DNA of 64,000 nt from Planomicrobium sp. CPCC 101110. GTDB lineage: Bacteria > Bacillota > Bacilli > Bacillales_A > Planococcaceae. Made by a program: the position numbers and the translations under genes. The stretch lies in NCBI RefSeq assembly GCF_007859395.1, contig NZ_VOHD01000003.1, positions 149,561 through 213,560 on the forward strand, read 5' to 3'. Of the stretch, positions 27,916 to 36,666 are shown in pieces; the stretch's first letter is position 1, and each line of letters opens with the position of its first letter. The notes beneath the pieces were generated by a model. That model had not been told where the DNA came from. It ran no database searches and saw only the letters and a program-made list of their open reading frames with translations.

Positions 27916-28467
27916 ATGAAAGGTGAACATGTTTACTTGAGGGCATTCAGATTGCAAGATGCAGAAGCGAAATTGAAGCTGGAAAAAGACAATAGCAAGT
28001 TTTTTGAAAAATTTTCGATGACCCGCTATCCGGATTTTTATACATTGGTGATCCAAAGGGAAATCATTGAAATAGGCAATGCTCAACGAGAAGAGGGACG
28101 GGAAGAAAGTTTCGGAATCTTCAAAATCGAAGATGACACATTGATTGGGACAATCACGCTTTTTCAAATTTTTCGGGGGCCGCTTCAAAGCGCGTTTCTT
28201 GGGTATGCGCTCGATAAAAGCCACAATAACAAAGGGTATACCACTGAAGCGGTAAGGCTCATTGTCGACTACGCTTTCGAGAAACTGAAGCTGCATCGCA
28301 TTGAAGCTGGGGTCATGCCGCATAATATCCCTTCAATTCGTGTGCTGGAAAAGGCAGGATTCCACAAAGAAGGAATTGCTAAGAGCAACGTGAAAATCAA
28401 CGGCAAATGGGAAGACCATCAAGTGCTTGCAATCATCAATCCAAAAAATGAATCCGATTCTTTCTGA
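27916..28467 (+). CDS. GNAT-family N-acetyltransferase, RimJ/RimL type
   Basis: 183 residues, ATG 27916 with AAAGGAGG about 9 bases upstream. MKGEHVYLRAFRLQDA, FLGYALDKSHNNKGYTTEAVRLIVDYAF and PSIRVLEKAGFHKEGIAK are the standard blocks of the ribosomal-alanine acetyltransferase branch. 101 bases after the previous GNAT gene and on the same strand, with no terminator between, so the two may share a transcript. Confidence 0.92.
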   Translation: MKGEHVYLRAFRLQDAEAKLKLEKDNSKFFEKFSMTRYPDFYTLVIQREIIEIGNAQREEGREESFGIFKIEDDTLIGTITLFQIFRGPLQSAFLGYALDKSHNNKGYTTEAVRLIVDYAFEKLKLHRIEAGVMPHNIPSIRVLEKAGFHKEGIAKSNVKINGKWEDHQVLAIINPKNESDSF

Positions 28468-28609
28468 AGGGAGGGGCATTTATCTGGCCAGTCGAAGATG
28501 ACCGAAATGACTGTCTTTCGTGCCAACATTTTGGCACCAGTTCATCTTCAAATTGATCGATAGAAGAAAGCTCCGCTTCCATTGCAAGCCCTTCCCGCGA
28601 TTCGTCTCT

Positions 28610-28667
28610 GTTGACTCTTCAACTTACTAATGGTAAGTTCGTTTTATTAACTTACCTTTAGTAAGCC
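28610..28667 (+). promoter_or_regulatory. Promoter with tandem palindromic operator of the nitroreductase gene
   Basis: TTGACT (28610-28615) is a possible -35. AACTTACTAATGGTAAGTT is a near-perfect dyad and is followed about 11 bases later by a related dyad AACTTACCTTTAGTAAG; the shared half-site is CTTAC/GTAAG. Two such sites overlapping promoter and leader are what a MarR/HxlR/DUF24-type repressor sensing quinones or electrophiles would use for a nitroreductase. The regulator identity is inference. Confidence 0.65.
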
Positions 28668-28686
28668 CATAAGAGGAGGAAATTTC

Positions 28687-29316
28687 ATGACAATCAAAAC
28701 AGAATCGCCCCTTTATAAAGTGATGACCGAAAGAAAATCGGTCCGAGCATATGATCCGGATTTCAAAATTTCAAAAGAAGAAATCACGGAAATGTTGAAG
28801 CTTGCTACTACAGCGCCTTCATCAAGCAATTTGCAGGCTTGGAACTTTATTGTCATCCAAGACCAGGAAGTGAAAAAAGAATTGCGCGCAATTGCCAACA
28901 ATCAGGCACAAGTGGAAACATCTTCAGCGATTATCGCTGTTCTTGGAAATATTGACGCTTATAAAAACGTCGAGAAAATCTACACGCAAAACGTAGAAGA
29001 AGGATATATGGACGAATCGGTCAAAGAACGGTCGGTCGCCAATACGTATAAAGTTTATCCGAATGCCCCTGTTGAAGCTCGGATGAACATCGCTTCATAT
29101 GATGCCGGACTTGCATCGATGCAGTTGATGCTCGTTGCAAAAGAGCGCGGCTACGACACCATTCCGATGGGCGGTTTCGACAAAGCGAAATTCGCTGAAC
29201 GGTTCGACCTTCCGGAACACCTTTTCCCGATTGTCTTGATTGCAATCGGTAAAGCGGCAGCTCCAGCGTTTGGTACATCACGCCTCCCAATCGAAGAAGT
29301 CACACGCTTTATTTAA
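28687..29316 (+). CDS. Nitroreductase family protein
   Basis: 209 residues, ATG 28687 after AAGAGGAGG. FMN-binding nitroreductase fold: ERKSVRAYDPDFKISKEE, TTAPSSSNLQAWNFIVI (FMN loop), YDAGLASMQLMLVAKERGYDTIPMGG and RLPIEEVTRFI at the end. These are NAD(P)H-dependent reductases of nitro compounds and quinones, close to Bacillus YodC/YfkO-like proteins. The tandem dyad in front suggests electrophile-inducible repression. Single gene with a terminator. Confidence 0.93.
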   Translation: MTIKTESPLYKVMTERKSVRAYDPDFKISKEEITEMLKLATTAPSSSNLQAWNFIVIQDQEVKKELRAIANNQAQVETSSAIIAVLGNIDAYKNVEKIYTQNVEEGYMDESVKERSVANTYKVYPNAPVEARMNIASYDAGLASMQLMLVAKERGYDTIPMGGFDKAKFAERFDLPEHLFPIVLIAIGKAAAPAFGTSRLPIEEVTRFI

Positions 29317-29324
29317 TATATAGA

Positions 29325-29356
29325 AGACCCGGCATTATTGTGCCGGGTCTTTTTTA
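29325..29356 (+). terminator. Terminator of the nitroreductase gene
   Basis: AGACCCGGCA and TGCCGGGTCT pair around TTATTG, followed by TTTTTTA. Confidence 0.92.
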
Positions 29357-29446
29357 TTGGGTTAAAGCAGGAAGGCGCTGGGCCGATGGCGAAAAAATAA
29401 TGACTAGCCGATTAGGCGGGCAGAACAGCGGGAAAGAGGAATGGCG

Positions 29447-29959
29447 ATGACGATTCAAACAGCGCGGCTTGTAATGCGGCCATATCAGGATGAAGATTTC
29501 GGTTTTCTCTGTTCTCTTTTTTCAGATCCGGAAGTGGTCCGTTTTATCGGCAACGGACAGACGCGCAATAAGGACGGAGCGATGGAGTTTTTGTATTGGA
29601 TTTACAGGTCCTATAAAACCCACCCCAAACTTGGGCTGCGTGTTTTGGTCCGAAAAAATGACGGGAAATTGATTGGCCATGCCGGTCTGGTTCCTCAGAC
29701 GGTAAATGGATTCGAAGAATTGGAAATCGGTTATTGGATTGCCCGGGATCACTGGGGACAAGGCTACGCCACAGAAGCTGCAGCGGCATTGAAAGAATAC
29801 GGCAGACGGCAGCTTGGCAAAAAGCGGTTTGTTTCCCTGATTCAGCCGGCTAACGAAGCATCGAGAAAAGTGGCGGAGCGGATCGGTATGGAACTTGAAA
29901 AAGAAATTATGCTGGCAGGCAGAAAAGTCTGCGTTTATTCGAATATGAGGAGGAAGTGA
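29447..29959 (+). CDS. GNAT-family N-acetyltransferase, RimJ/RimL type
   Basis: 170 residues from ATG 29447, 6 bases after GAAAGAGGA (the in-frame ATG at 29441 touches it). IQTARLVMRPYQDEDFGFL, EIGYWIARDHWGQGYATEAAAAL and ASRKVAERIGMELEKEI define the branch. Acceptor unknown. Single gene with its own terminator. Confidence 0.92.
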   Translation: MTIQTARLVMRPYQDEDFGFLCSLFSDPEVVRFIGNGQTRNKDGAMEFLYWIYRSYKTHPKLGLRVLVRKNDGKLIGHAGLVPQTVNGFEELEIGYWIARDHWGQGYATEAAAALKEYGRRQLGKKRFVSLIQPANEASRKVAERIGMELEKEIMLAGRKVCVYSNMRRK

Positions 29960-29977
29960 AATGGGATTTCACGAGTA

Positions 29978-30014
29978 AAAAGGATTGGCCAGCATGAGCT
30001 GGCCAATCCTTTTG
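29978..30014. terminator. Bidirectional terminator
   Basis: AAAAGGATTGGCCAGC and GCTGGCCAATCCTTTT form a perfect stem between convergent genes. Confidence 0.93.
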
Positions 30015-30015
30015 A

Positions 30016-31344
30016 TTATCCCGTGAAAACCTGGTCGTAAGGGAAGCGGTAGTTTTCTTTTTTCGGCTTCAGCAAAATAAGGAAAAGTGTCAATGGTCCA
30101 ATGCGCCCGATAAACATGACAATGCATAGCAGTACTTCGCCGATGCTGCTCAAGTCTGCTGTAATCCCCATAGACAGGCCGACTGTTCCAAAAGCGGAAA
30201 CGACTTCAAAGGCCAATGGGAGGAATGGGATCGTTTCAAAAACCATCAGCAAGAACATGAATACCAGAATCAGCAGCAAACTGATTGTAGTAACAGCCAA
30301 TGAGCGAATAACCGCTTCAATGCGGATGGAGCGCCCGAAAATTTCCGGTTCTCTGCGGGCTTGCAAAAAAGCCATAGAAGCAAGGATGACTACGATAAAT
30401 GTGCTGAGTTTGATGCCGGAAGCTGTGGAGGCGCTGCCTGCTCCTATGAACATCAAAGCCATGGTGATCAATAAGGTCGGGTCTTCCATCGCTCCGTAGT
30501 CCAATACGTTGAACCCTGCAGTCCTTGGAGTTACCCCGGTGAAATAAGAAGCGACAAGTTTCTCCTGCAAATTCAAGTTTCCGATTGTTTCCGGATTGCT
30601 GTATTCAAGGATGAATACAGTAAACATCGCCAATATGTTAATCAGGAGAGTCCCTGAAACCATCAGTTTGGTATGGAGCGACCAAGAGTGAAACGATTTC
30701 TTTAGGTAAATATCCATAATGACCGTAAAGCCTATTCCCCCAATGATAAAAAGTGTGGACAGTAAGATCGTGACAAACGGATCTCCTGCAAAACTCATAA
30801 GATTGTCTGGAAATAAAGAAAAGCCGGCGTTATTGAAAGCGGAAATTACATGGAACACGCTTAAGTTCAAAGCCTGCTTCAACCCGTAGTCTGGAAACCA
30901 ATATAACGTAAGGATAATAACGCCAAGCGTTTCTATTATAAAGGCGAAACCAAGGATTATTTTAACGAGCCGGATAATGCCGCCTAATGAGTTTTGAGAA
31001 AAACTTTCTTGCAGGTACATCCGGTTTTGAAGGCCGATTTTCTTTCGGAACAGCAAAAGCAAGGCGGTCGCAAAAGTCATCAATCCGATGCCGCCGCATT
31101 GTATAAGCGCCAGCAACACAATTTCTCCGAAAGCGGTAAGTGTCGTTCCTGGATCGAACACGCTCAAGCCGGTTACCGTAGTAGCGGAAGTAGCCGTAAA
31201 CAAGGCGTTCACCCAAGTGATTGGTTCTGTAGTAGCGATAGGCAGCTTCAATAAAAGCGTACCGACAAGAATGAGAAACAAAAAGCTTCCGGCAATCAGA
31301 AGCGGGGCAGATACGGATTCCCGCTTTTTTTTCATGGACTTCAT
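30016..31344 (-). CDS. ktrB: TrkH/KtrB-family potassium transporter subunit
   Basis: 442 residues from ATG 31344, about 8 bases after AGGAAG; an upstream extension would run through the riboswitch terminator. Integral membrane protein with four pore-loop repeats: SATTVTGLSVFDPGT, SAFNNAGFSLFPDN, GVTPRTAGFN and SAFGTVGLSMGI, the filters that select K+. KtrB works with a cytoplasmic RCK ring (KtrA), which is not in this window. The leader is a c-di-AMP riboswitch, as in front of Bacillus ktrAB, so uptake should be shut off when c-di-AMP is high. Confidence 0.93.
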   Translation of the reverse strand: MKSMKKKRESVSAPLLIAGSFLFLILVGTLLLKLPIATTEPITWVNALFTATSATTVTGLSVFDPGTTLTAFGEIVLLALIQCGGIGLMTFATALLLLFRKKIGLQNRMYLQESFSQNSLGGIIRLVKIILGFAFIIETLGVIILTLYWFPDYGLKQALNLSVFHVISAFNNAGFSLFPDNLMSFAGDPFVTILLSTLFIIGGIGFTVIMDIYLKKSFHSWSLHTKLMVSGTLLINILAMFTVFILEYSNPETIGNLNLQEKLVASYFTGVTPRTAGFNVLDYGAMEDPTLLITMALMFIGAGSASTASGIKLSTFIVVILASMAFLQARREPEIFGRSIRIEAVIRSLAVTTISLLLILVFMFLLMVFETIPFLPLAFEVVSAFGTVGLSMGITADLSSIGEVLLCIVMFIGRIGPLTLFLILLKPKKENYRFPYDQVFTG

Positions 31345-31433
31345 AAAGACACTTCCTAATCTTGATTGATAAAAACGGTGGGTACAAAGCGGTGCATGGG
31401 TGGAAGTCCTATAAAAGTCCTGTTTTTGCATCA

Positions 31434-31466
31434 AAAAAAGACCTATTCAAATAGAATGGTCTTAGG
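31434..31466 (-). terminator. Riboswitch terminator before ktrB
   Basis: On the minus strand AAGACCATTCTATTTG and CAAATAGAATAGGTCTT-like arms pair around a tight loop, followed by seven T. Lies between the aptamer and the ktrB ribosome site. Confidence 0.88.
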
Positions 31467-31502
31467 CGATGCCTTTGGCCCTTCTCCCGAAATACAAAAT
31501 AA

Positions 31503-31632
31503 CGCTTACGAGGTTAGCTGCCGGATTAGGGATTGAGAGTATCCCTTCTTACAAAGTAAGATTCACCCCGAGATAGAAAAAGTCCTATCTATTGTGGTTC
31601 CCCCGCTCAAGAAAGATTCAGCGATTAAAAGG
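31503..31632 (-). ncRNA. c-di-AMP riboswitch (ydaO/yuaA type)
   Basis: Minus-strand reading shows the class landmarks in order: ATCGCTGAATC, GAGCGGGGGAACCA, GGGGTGAATC and, at the 3' end, AATCCGGCAGCTAACCTCGT. This class binds two c-di-AMP molecules and turns genes off by promoting a terminator. Its target here is ktrB, matching the known link between c-di-AMP and potassium uptake. Confidence 0.95.
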
Positions 31633-31664
31633 TAATCTTGGTGATTTGTTTTTCAATAAGATAA

Positions 31665-31693
31665 AATCTACTCCCGTTTACAGGTATTGTCAA
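31665..31693 (-). promoter_or_regulatory. Promoter of the ktrB leader
   Basis: On the minus strand TTGACA (31693-31688), 17 bases, TAGATT (31670-31665), placed about 30 bases before the aptamer. Confidence 0.6.
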
Positions 31694-31745
31694 TACATTT
31701 TAGTACTGGCATGAATTCGGATTTTCCGTGCTTGAAAACAGAAGA

Positions 31746-31775
31746 TTGCCACTCTATTTCCGGTTCTGCTATAGT
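31746..31775 (+). promoter_or_regulatory. SigA promoter of panB
   Basis: TTGCCA (31746-31751), 18 bases, TATAGT (31770-31775). It starts transcription at about 31782, which leaves a 183-base leader. Confidence 0.65.
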
Positions 31776-31781
31776 GGGAGT

Positions 31782-31930
31782 GAGGGCAGTATCTGAAGAG
31801 AACTGCACCAGTAAGGCTATTGGCATTTCAAATGAATAGTTCTGCCTTGATCTTAACGCGACAGGGACGGAGGAAACCTTTTCTCTAACATTCCGCCCTT
31901 TTGTCTCATTTATGAACAAAAGGGTTTTTT
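31782..31930 (+). ncRNA. Structured panB leader with terminator, candidate pan motif
   Basis: The leader holds GGCAGT/ACTGC, then a long stem with AAGGC-TATT and AATAG-GCCTT arms (31816-31856), then GGGACGGA (31864-31871) able to pair with TCCGCCC (31892-31898) leaving a bulged A, with GAGGAAA/TTTTCTC inside. The CCC at 31896-31898 is also the start of an intrinsic terminator (CCCTTTTGT/ACAAAAGGG, then six T, to 31930). The two structures exclude each other. A hairpin with bulged adenines before panB is what the pan RNA motif describes; I assign it by position and shape only. Confidence 0.55.
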
Positions 31931-31964
31931 CAATTGGTTTTCTCCTCAGAAGGAGGAGTAGAAG

Positions 31965-32801
31965 ATGAAGAACACCGCATCATTTCTAAAGATGAAAGCG
32001 GAAGGTGAAAAAATCGCCATGCTGACAGCTTATGATTATCCGTCGGCGAAGCTTGCTGAAGAAGCGGGAATGGATATTATTTTAGTGGGCGATTCGCTGG
32101 GCATGGTGGTCCTGGGTTATGACTCCACTGTAAAAGTGACAGTCGATGATATGATCCATCACGGAAAAGCCGCACGCCGCGGGGCGCCGGACACTTTCAT
32201 AGTCGTGGATATGCCGTTTGGCTCCTTCCATGGCAGCCTGGAAAAATCGCATGAGAACGCGGTTCGGATTTTCCAGGAAACCGGAGCGGAAGCTTTGAAA
32301 CTGGAAGGTGCAGATGAAGTCGTCGAAGTGACCCGCATGCTTACCCGTACAGGCATTCCGGTCGTCTCGCATCTCGGCTTGCTTCCGCAAAGCGCGGGGG
32401 TTCTCGGCGGCTATAAGGTCCAGGGGAAAACAGCGAATGCCGCTAAGAAATTGATTGAAGACGCGAAAGCCTGTGAAGCTGCCGGAGCGTTCATGCTGGT
32501 GCTCGAATGCATCCCGTATCAATTGGCGCGCGAAGTGACGGCCGCTGTATCCATACCGGTCATCGGAATTGGGGCGGGCGGTGAGACGGATGGACAAGTG
32601 CTGGTTTATCACGACACGCTGAAGTACGGCTCGCACCATTTGCCGAAATTTGTCCGTTCCTACGCAGAAACAGGAACAATCATGAGAGCAGGGCTCAGCG
32701 ACTACGTCGCTGAAGTGAAGTCGGGCGCATTCCCGAGGGAAGAACACCGCTTCACGATGAAAGAAGACGAATTGCAGCAATTGTACGGCGGAAAATCGTA
32801 A
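31965..32801 (+). CDS. panB: 3-methyl-2-oxobutanoate hydroxymethyltransferase (PanB)
   Basis: 278 residues, ATG 31965 after AGAAGGAGGAG. It transfers a hydroxymethyl group from 5,10-methylene-THF to 2-oxoisovalerate, giving ketopantoate for pantothenate and CoA. Motifs: [34 protein letters not shown] (metal-binding Asp), [16 protein letters not shown] and [14 protein letters not shown]. Full length. Unlike most Bacillales, panC and panD do not follow: a terminator closes the unit 20 bases after the stop. Confidence 0.97.
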   Translation: MKNTASFLKMKAEGEKIAMLTAYDYPSAKLAEEAGMDIILVGDSLGMVVLGYDSTVKVTVDDMIHHGKAARRGAPDTFIVVDMPFGSFHGSLEKSHENAVRIFQETGAEALKLEGADEVVEVTRMLTRTGIPVVSHLGLLPQSAGVLGGYKVQGKTANAAKKLIEDAKACEAAGAFMLVLECIPYQLAREVTAAVSIPVIGIGAGGETDGQVLVYHDTLKYGSHHLPKFVRSYAETGTIMRAGLSDYVAEVKSGAFPREEHRFTMKEDELQQLYGGKS

Positions 32802-32821
32802 CGGTGCAATACATGCACCTA

Positions 32822-32871
32822 TAAAAAAACGGAAGCTTAGCAAATGAAAGTTGCTTAGCTCCCGTTTTTGT
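32822..32871 (+). terminator. Terminator of panB
   Basis: AAACGG-AGCTTAGCAA pairs with TTGCTTAGCT-CCGTTTTT (one small mismatch), followed by a T-rich tract. Confidence 0.85.
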
Positions 32872-33019
32872 TTTGTGGATTGTGATTTAAAATGAATATA
32901 AATTTATTGAATAGCCGTTAACATATGATGTTAAAATTTAGCTGAAGAATGAAGCAGTCTTTTAAAAAGCCGATTGTAAAAAGAAGAGGCAAAACGGTTA
33001 ATACGTAAAGGGAAAGCAG

Positions 33020-33886
33020 GTGCAATCAATGTTAAAGAAGCTGACGGAAAGAGTATATTACAAACCCCATTTTCAGAAAACCGACCGTCCTGTTATCGGA
33101 GTGATTACTGGGGATGATTTCAGTTTGGTGGTGGATGCGGGAAATTCTCCGGCTCATGCATCGGAGTTTCTGGAAAGCATAAGAACGGAAAGTGTTTCAC
33201 CTTTGAAATTTCTTGCTGTTACACATTGGCACTGGGATCATATTTTTGGTATTCATACAATGGACTTGGTAACCCTTAGTCATCTGGACACAAAACAGAG
33301 AATAGATTATTTAAGTACCTTACAGTGGGATGATGACTCTCTGGATCTGCGTGTCCAAACAGGGGAAGAGATTGAATTTTGCAGGGATATGATAAAGCTG
33401 GAAATGCCTGAAAGAAATCATCTGCAATTCAAGTCGCCTGAACTTTCTTTTTCCGACAAAATGGAAGTGGATTTAGGAAACTTGACTTGCGTAATCGAAC
33501 ATGTTGGCGGTGTTCATGCCCAAGATTCATCTATAATTTACATACCTCAAGAAAAAGTGATGTTCCTGGGAGATTGCCTTGCGCCTGATTTTTACAGCGG
33601 AGATTGGAGCTACGATAGAAATGAACTTCAGCTCCTGCTAAAAAAGATCAGTAAATATGAGGTGGACTACTATGTAACTTCCCATAATGAACCGGAAACT
33701 TACCAGGAATTATGGAATTACTTGAATATGCTAAAAGGCATCGGAAACATTGTCGGAGCTGACGTATCCATCTTAACAGTAAAAGACCGATATAAAAAAG
33801 TGGAAAACAAAATCCCGAACGAAGAGGAAATAACTCTTATGGAGTATTTTATAAATGGGAATATAAAAAGAGGAATAAAAAATTGA
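33020..33886 (+). CDS. MBL-fold metallo-hydrolase
   Basis: 288 residues from GTG 33020; the in-frame ATG at 33029 is an equally good start. Metallo-beta-lactamase fold: VIGVITGDDFSLVVDAG, the zinc ligand motif THWHWDH at about residues 72-78, HVGGVHAQDSSIIY, and FLGDCLAPDF with the bridging aspartate. This family covers hydrolases of lactams, thioesters and phosphodiesters; I cannot choose. Its stop overlaps the start of a cytidine-deaminase-like gene by 4 bases, so the pair forms a small operon. Confidence 0.88.
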   Translation: MQSMLKKLTERVYYKPHFQKTDRPVIGVITGDDFSLVVDAGNSPAHASEFLESIRTESVSPLKFLAVTHWHWDHIFGIHTMDLVTLSHLDTKQRIDYLSTLQWDDDSLDLRVQTGEEIEFCRDMIKLEMPERNHLQFKSPELSFSDKMEVDLGNLTCVIEHVGGVHAQDSSIIYIPQEKVMFLGDCLAPDFYSGDWSYDRNELQLLLKKISKYEVDYYVTSHNEPETYQELWNYLNMLKGIGNIVGADVSILTVKDRYKKVENKIPNEEEITLMEYFINGNIKRGIKN

Positions 33887-34302
33887 AAACTTACCATTTG
33901 ACGCCGAGAGATTTTCAGTTGATTGATGAAGCCAAAAGAAAAATAACTTTGCTCTATGAAGAAGATAAACACCATGTGGGCGCGGCGCTGCATACCGAAT
34001 CCGACAACATAGTTTCAGCGGTCCATATCGAAGCATATATTGGAAGAGTCACCGTCTGTGCTGAAGCCATCGCTATCGGAAGCGCAATTTCGAGCGGCGA
34101 AAGCGGATTTGATACGATTGTGGCTGTCAGACATCCTCATTCAGACGAAGAAAATCAGCAATTGAAAATTGTTAGCCCCTGCGGCATGTGCAGGGAATTG
34201 ATTTTCGATTATTCACCAGCCTGTTTCGTGATTCTGGAGATTGATGAGAAATTGCAGAAAACGAAAATTGAAGAATTGCTTCCTCTGAAGTATACGCGGT
34301 AA
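33883..34302 (+). CDS. Cytidine deaminase-like zinc protein
   Basis: 139 residues from TTG 33883 (TTGA overlap), with AAAGAGGA upstream. Zinc deaminase motifs: TVCAEAIAIG (Cys/Glu pair) and PCGMCRELI (PCxxC). The overall shape is that of the short cytidine/blasticidin-S deaminases, in which the first zinc ligand is Cys as here. Whether the substrate is cytidine, a modified nucleoside or a nucleoside antibiotic is unclear; the coupled MBL hydrolase gives no further clue. Confidence 0.88.
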   Translation: MKTYHLTPRDFQLIDEAKRKITLLYEEDKHHVGAALHTESDNIVSAVHIEAYIGRVTVCAEAIAIGSAISSGESGFDTIVAVRHPHSDEENQQLKIVSPCGMCRELIFDYSPACFVILEIDEKLQKTKIEELLPLKYTR

Positions 34303-34408
34303 TTTGGAAAGAACTTTTCGCTTCTAAGCTTCACTGATATTGAAAGACTAACAAGAAATCAAAAGAAAACTTTTTCAGGAGCTTAGAGGATTTATAAAAT
34401 AGCGAGCA

Positions 34409-34453
34409 AAAAGAAGCCCATGCACTTATCTTAAGTGATTGGGCTTCTTTTCT
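34409..34453. terminator. Terminator between convergent genes
   Basis: AAGAAGCCCA and TGGGCTTCTT pair, with an inner GCACTTA/TAAGTG arm; A-run on the left and T-run on the right. Confidence 0.92.
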
Positions 34454-34527
34454 GAGTAAACAATATATTTAGAAGCAACAGAGCATGAACTAAATTGCTG
34501 CCAACTTCTGGCTCATATCTTCAGTTA

Positions 34528-36666
34528 TCACTCGGCAGGTTCAGATTTAGCTGCGCCTCTGTCAGGGAACTCCAATCCAAGTTCTGCCATATGCGCTTCG
34601 GCTTCTTCCTGTGTGAGGGTGCCGTCCATGACTTGCTGCGTAATTTCTTGCATTTTTGCCTTGGATTCTTCGTCGAGCCCTTCAAACATACCACCCATGC
34701 CGCCTTCTGGAGGCGTGCCGGTTCCACTCCTCATACCGCCGCCCATGCTACCGATGCCAGCCTCGGTAATGCCATTTTCATCGACCCAGCTGACAGTTTC
34801 CGTAATCGTGAAATCAACGATTTGTGTACCGCCTTCGTAAGTTCCGTCTTGATAAAGGCCGTTTGCTTCTGTTCCAGTGGAAGTTCCGCCTGTAAACAAG
34901 GTGTAAGACGAATCGGCCATTAAATCAGGGGAGCTGATGAAGATTGCCTGGAATTCCTTCGCCGGTGCAAAAGTGGCAATTTCATTTCCTGCACTGTCTT
35001 CGATATGGACAAGGGTTCCCGGTGCCTGTGTTTCCGGGAAGGTCATGACGACTGAAGATTGGGCTGATTCTTCGGACGCTGCCTGGAGCATCCCGGAACT
35101 TCCTGCGGCAATCAACAGGCCGCCTTCCATCATCAAACTGCCGTCATAATCCAGCGAACCATTCATATTTTCTGTCGGTCCGTCGACTAATACGGTGCCG
35201 CCAGTGATTTCGATTGAACCGTTCGAATCCAGGCCATCTCCCGCTGCGTTGACTGAAACAAATCCGCCGTTGACCGTCAGCTTGGATTCCAGTTCTTCTT
35301 CTGCTGCCGCATCGGCTTCTGCCTCTTCTATTGCCTCCGCTTCATCAGTTGTTGAACTTTCTGCCGCATCGGTTTCGCGTGCCATCCCGCCTGGCATCAT
35401 TGTGGAACCGCCGCTGACATTTATGCCATCGTCTGCTGCCGTGAGCACCAAAGTTCCGTCGTTTACTGTAATATTATCGGCTTCCAGTGCCTCATTGCTT
35501 TTCGCAACTTCAATGGTTCCGCCTGCGACCAAAGCGGCATTGTTTGCGTGGATGCCGTCATCTCCCGCAGCAATTGTCCACTCTCCGCCGCTGATGGCCA
35601 CATCTCCATCACTATGGACAGCATCATCAAGTGAATCGATAGCAAATGTTCCTCCGCTGACGGCAAGGTTTGTCACCGCTTTTATGCCTTTAGCACTGTC
35701 GCTCGCGGTTTCTTCCGCCGTTTCATCTGTAGTTTCTGCCTCTTCCTGAGATGCCCGCATCATGCCACCTGAAGGGGCAATCGTCTCGGGGCTTCCTCCT
35801 CCTGCCGCAATCGTATAAGCGCCGTCCGTAATGTATACCGAAGCAGTTGATTGAATGCCATCATTTCCGGAAACAATCGAAAACTTGCCGCCTTCTATGG
35901 CAATGGTGCCTTTGGCGGCCTCTTCATCGTTGGAGGATTTGATGCCATCGCCACCCACTTCAATAGCTATGGTGCCATCTTTTACAGCTACAAGATCACG
36001 CCCCATCAAACCATCGTCCACCGCGGTAATCTGAATATCCCCTCCGGTGATTTTCAGCTCATCCTTGCTGGTGATGCCATTATTATAATTTCCGTTGACG
36101 ACTAAACGGCCGCTTCCGTTAATGGTCAAGTCGTCTTTACTGAAAATCGCCGCATTCGGTTCGTCCGCATCGGAATCTTCAAAGACATATTCCTCGCCGT
36201 CAGAAAGGACGTTTTCGGTTCCTTCTTCCAGCGATATCACGGTTTTCTTGGCATTCACGACATTAATGGCTGATGTATCAGAAGAGTTTATTTCTACACC
36301 ATCGAGCACCAGCCGTACGGTCTTCTTGTCTTCGGAATCGATGCTGATTTGGCCATTATCCAGACTTCCGCTGAGAACATATGTCCCGCCAGCTTTGATG
36401 GTCAGTGTATTATCATCAAAAATGACAGCTGCGGAAGAGTCGAAGTCCGCTTCTGTGCCATTCAGCTGAATGGTTTCAAAATTTTCCACTGCACTGTACT
36501 GGTCATCGTCTGAGTAATTGACTGCAGCTTCCACCTGTGTCTGGACTTCTTCAGTGGCCGCTGCGCTTGCCACAGTTACATCACTGTCCTCTTTATTGCT
36601 GCAAGCAAAAAGAAGGCTTGCGGACAAGGCAACTGCCGCCATCTTAAAAGTTTTTTTCTTTATCAT
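34528..36666 (-). CDS. Lipoprotein with repeated carbohydrate-binding-type beta domain (DUF4353-like)
   Basis: 712 residues from ATG 36666; GGAGGAG at 36683-36676 is 9 bases upstream, and the in-frame GTG at 36675 is too close. Signal peptide with lipobox LLFAC. Residues 45-560 are a right-handed beta-helix-like array of units with recurring DDG, e.g. ITAVDDGLMGRD, SGNDGIQSTAS, SLDDAVHSDGD, AAGDDGIHANNA, AADDGINVSGG, AAGDGLDSNGS, each preceded by a G-G-x-hydrophobic strand. Acidic inserts (EEAEADAAAEEE) separate some units. The tail has GGMGGMFEGLDEESKAKMQEITQQ. Such proteins are annotated as carbohydrate-binding and found near CotH and VTC genes. Divergent from the two-component system that follows. 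Confidence 0.85.
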   Translation of the reverse strand: MIKKKTFKMAAVALSASLLFACSNKEDSDVTVASAAATEEVQTQVEAAVNYSDDDQYSAVENFETIQLNGTEADFDSSAAVIFDDNTLTIKAGGTYVLSGSLDNGQISIDSEDKKTVRLVLDGVEINSSDTSAINVVNAKKTVISLEEGTENVLSDGEEYVFEDSDADEPNAAIFSKDDLTINGSGRLVVNGNYNNGITSKDELKITGGDIQITAVDDGLMGRDLVAVKDGTIAIEVGGDGIKSSNDEEAAKGTIAIEGGKFSIVSGNDGIQSTASVYITDGAYTIAAGGGSPETIAPSGGMMRASQEEAETTDETAEETASDSAKGIKAVTNLAVSGGTFAIDSLDDAVHSDGDVAISGGEWTIAAGDDGIHANNAALVAGGTIEVAKSNEALEADNITVNDGTLVLTAADDGINVSGGSTMMPGGMARETDAAESSTTDEAEAIEEAEADAAAEEELESKLTVNGGFVSVNAAGDGLDSNGSIEITGGTVLVDGPTENMNGSLDYDGSLMMEGGLLIAAGSSGMLQAASEESAQSSVVMTFPETQAPGTLVHIEDSAGNEIATFAPAKEFQAIFISSPDLMADSSYTLFTGGTSTGTEANGLYQDGTYEGGTQIVDFTITETVSWVDENGITEAGIGSMGGGMRSGTGTPPEGGMGGMFEGLDEESKAKMQEITQQVMDGTLTQEEAEAHMAELGLEFPDRGAAKSEPAE

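Noticed and set aside
31668..31919. 83-residue minus-strand ORF
   Set aside because: It covers the panB promoter and structured leader and the ktrB promoter, and has no ribosome site.
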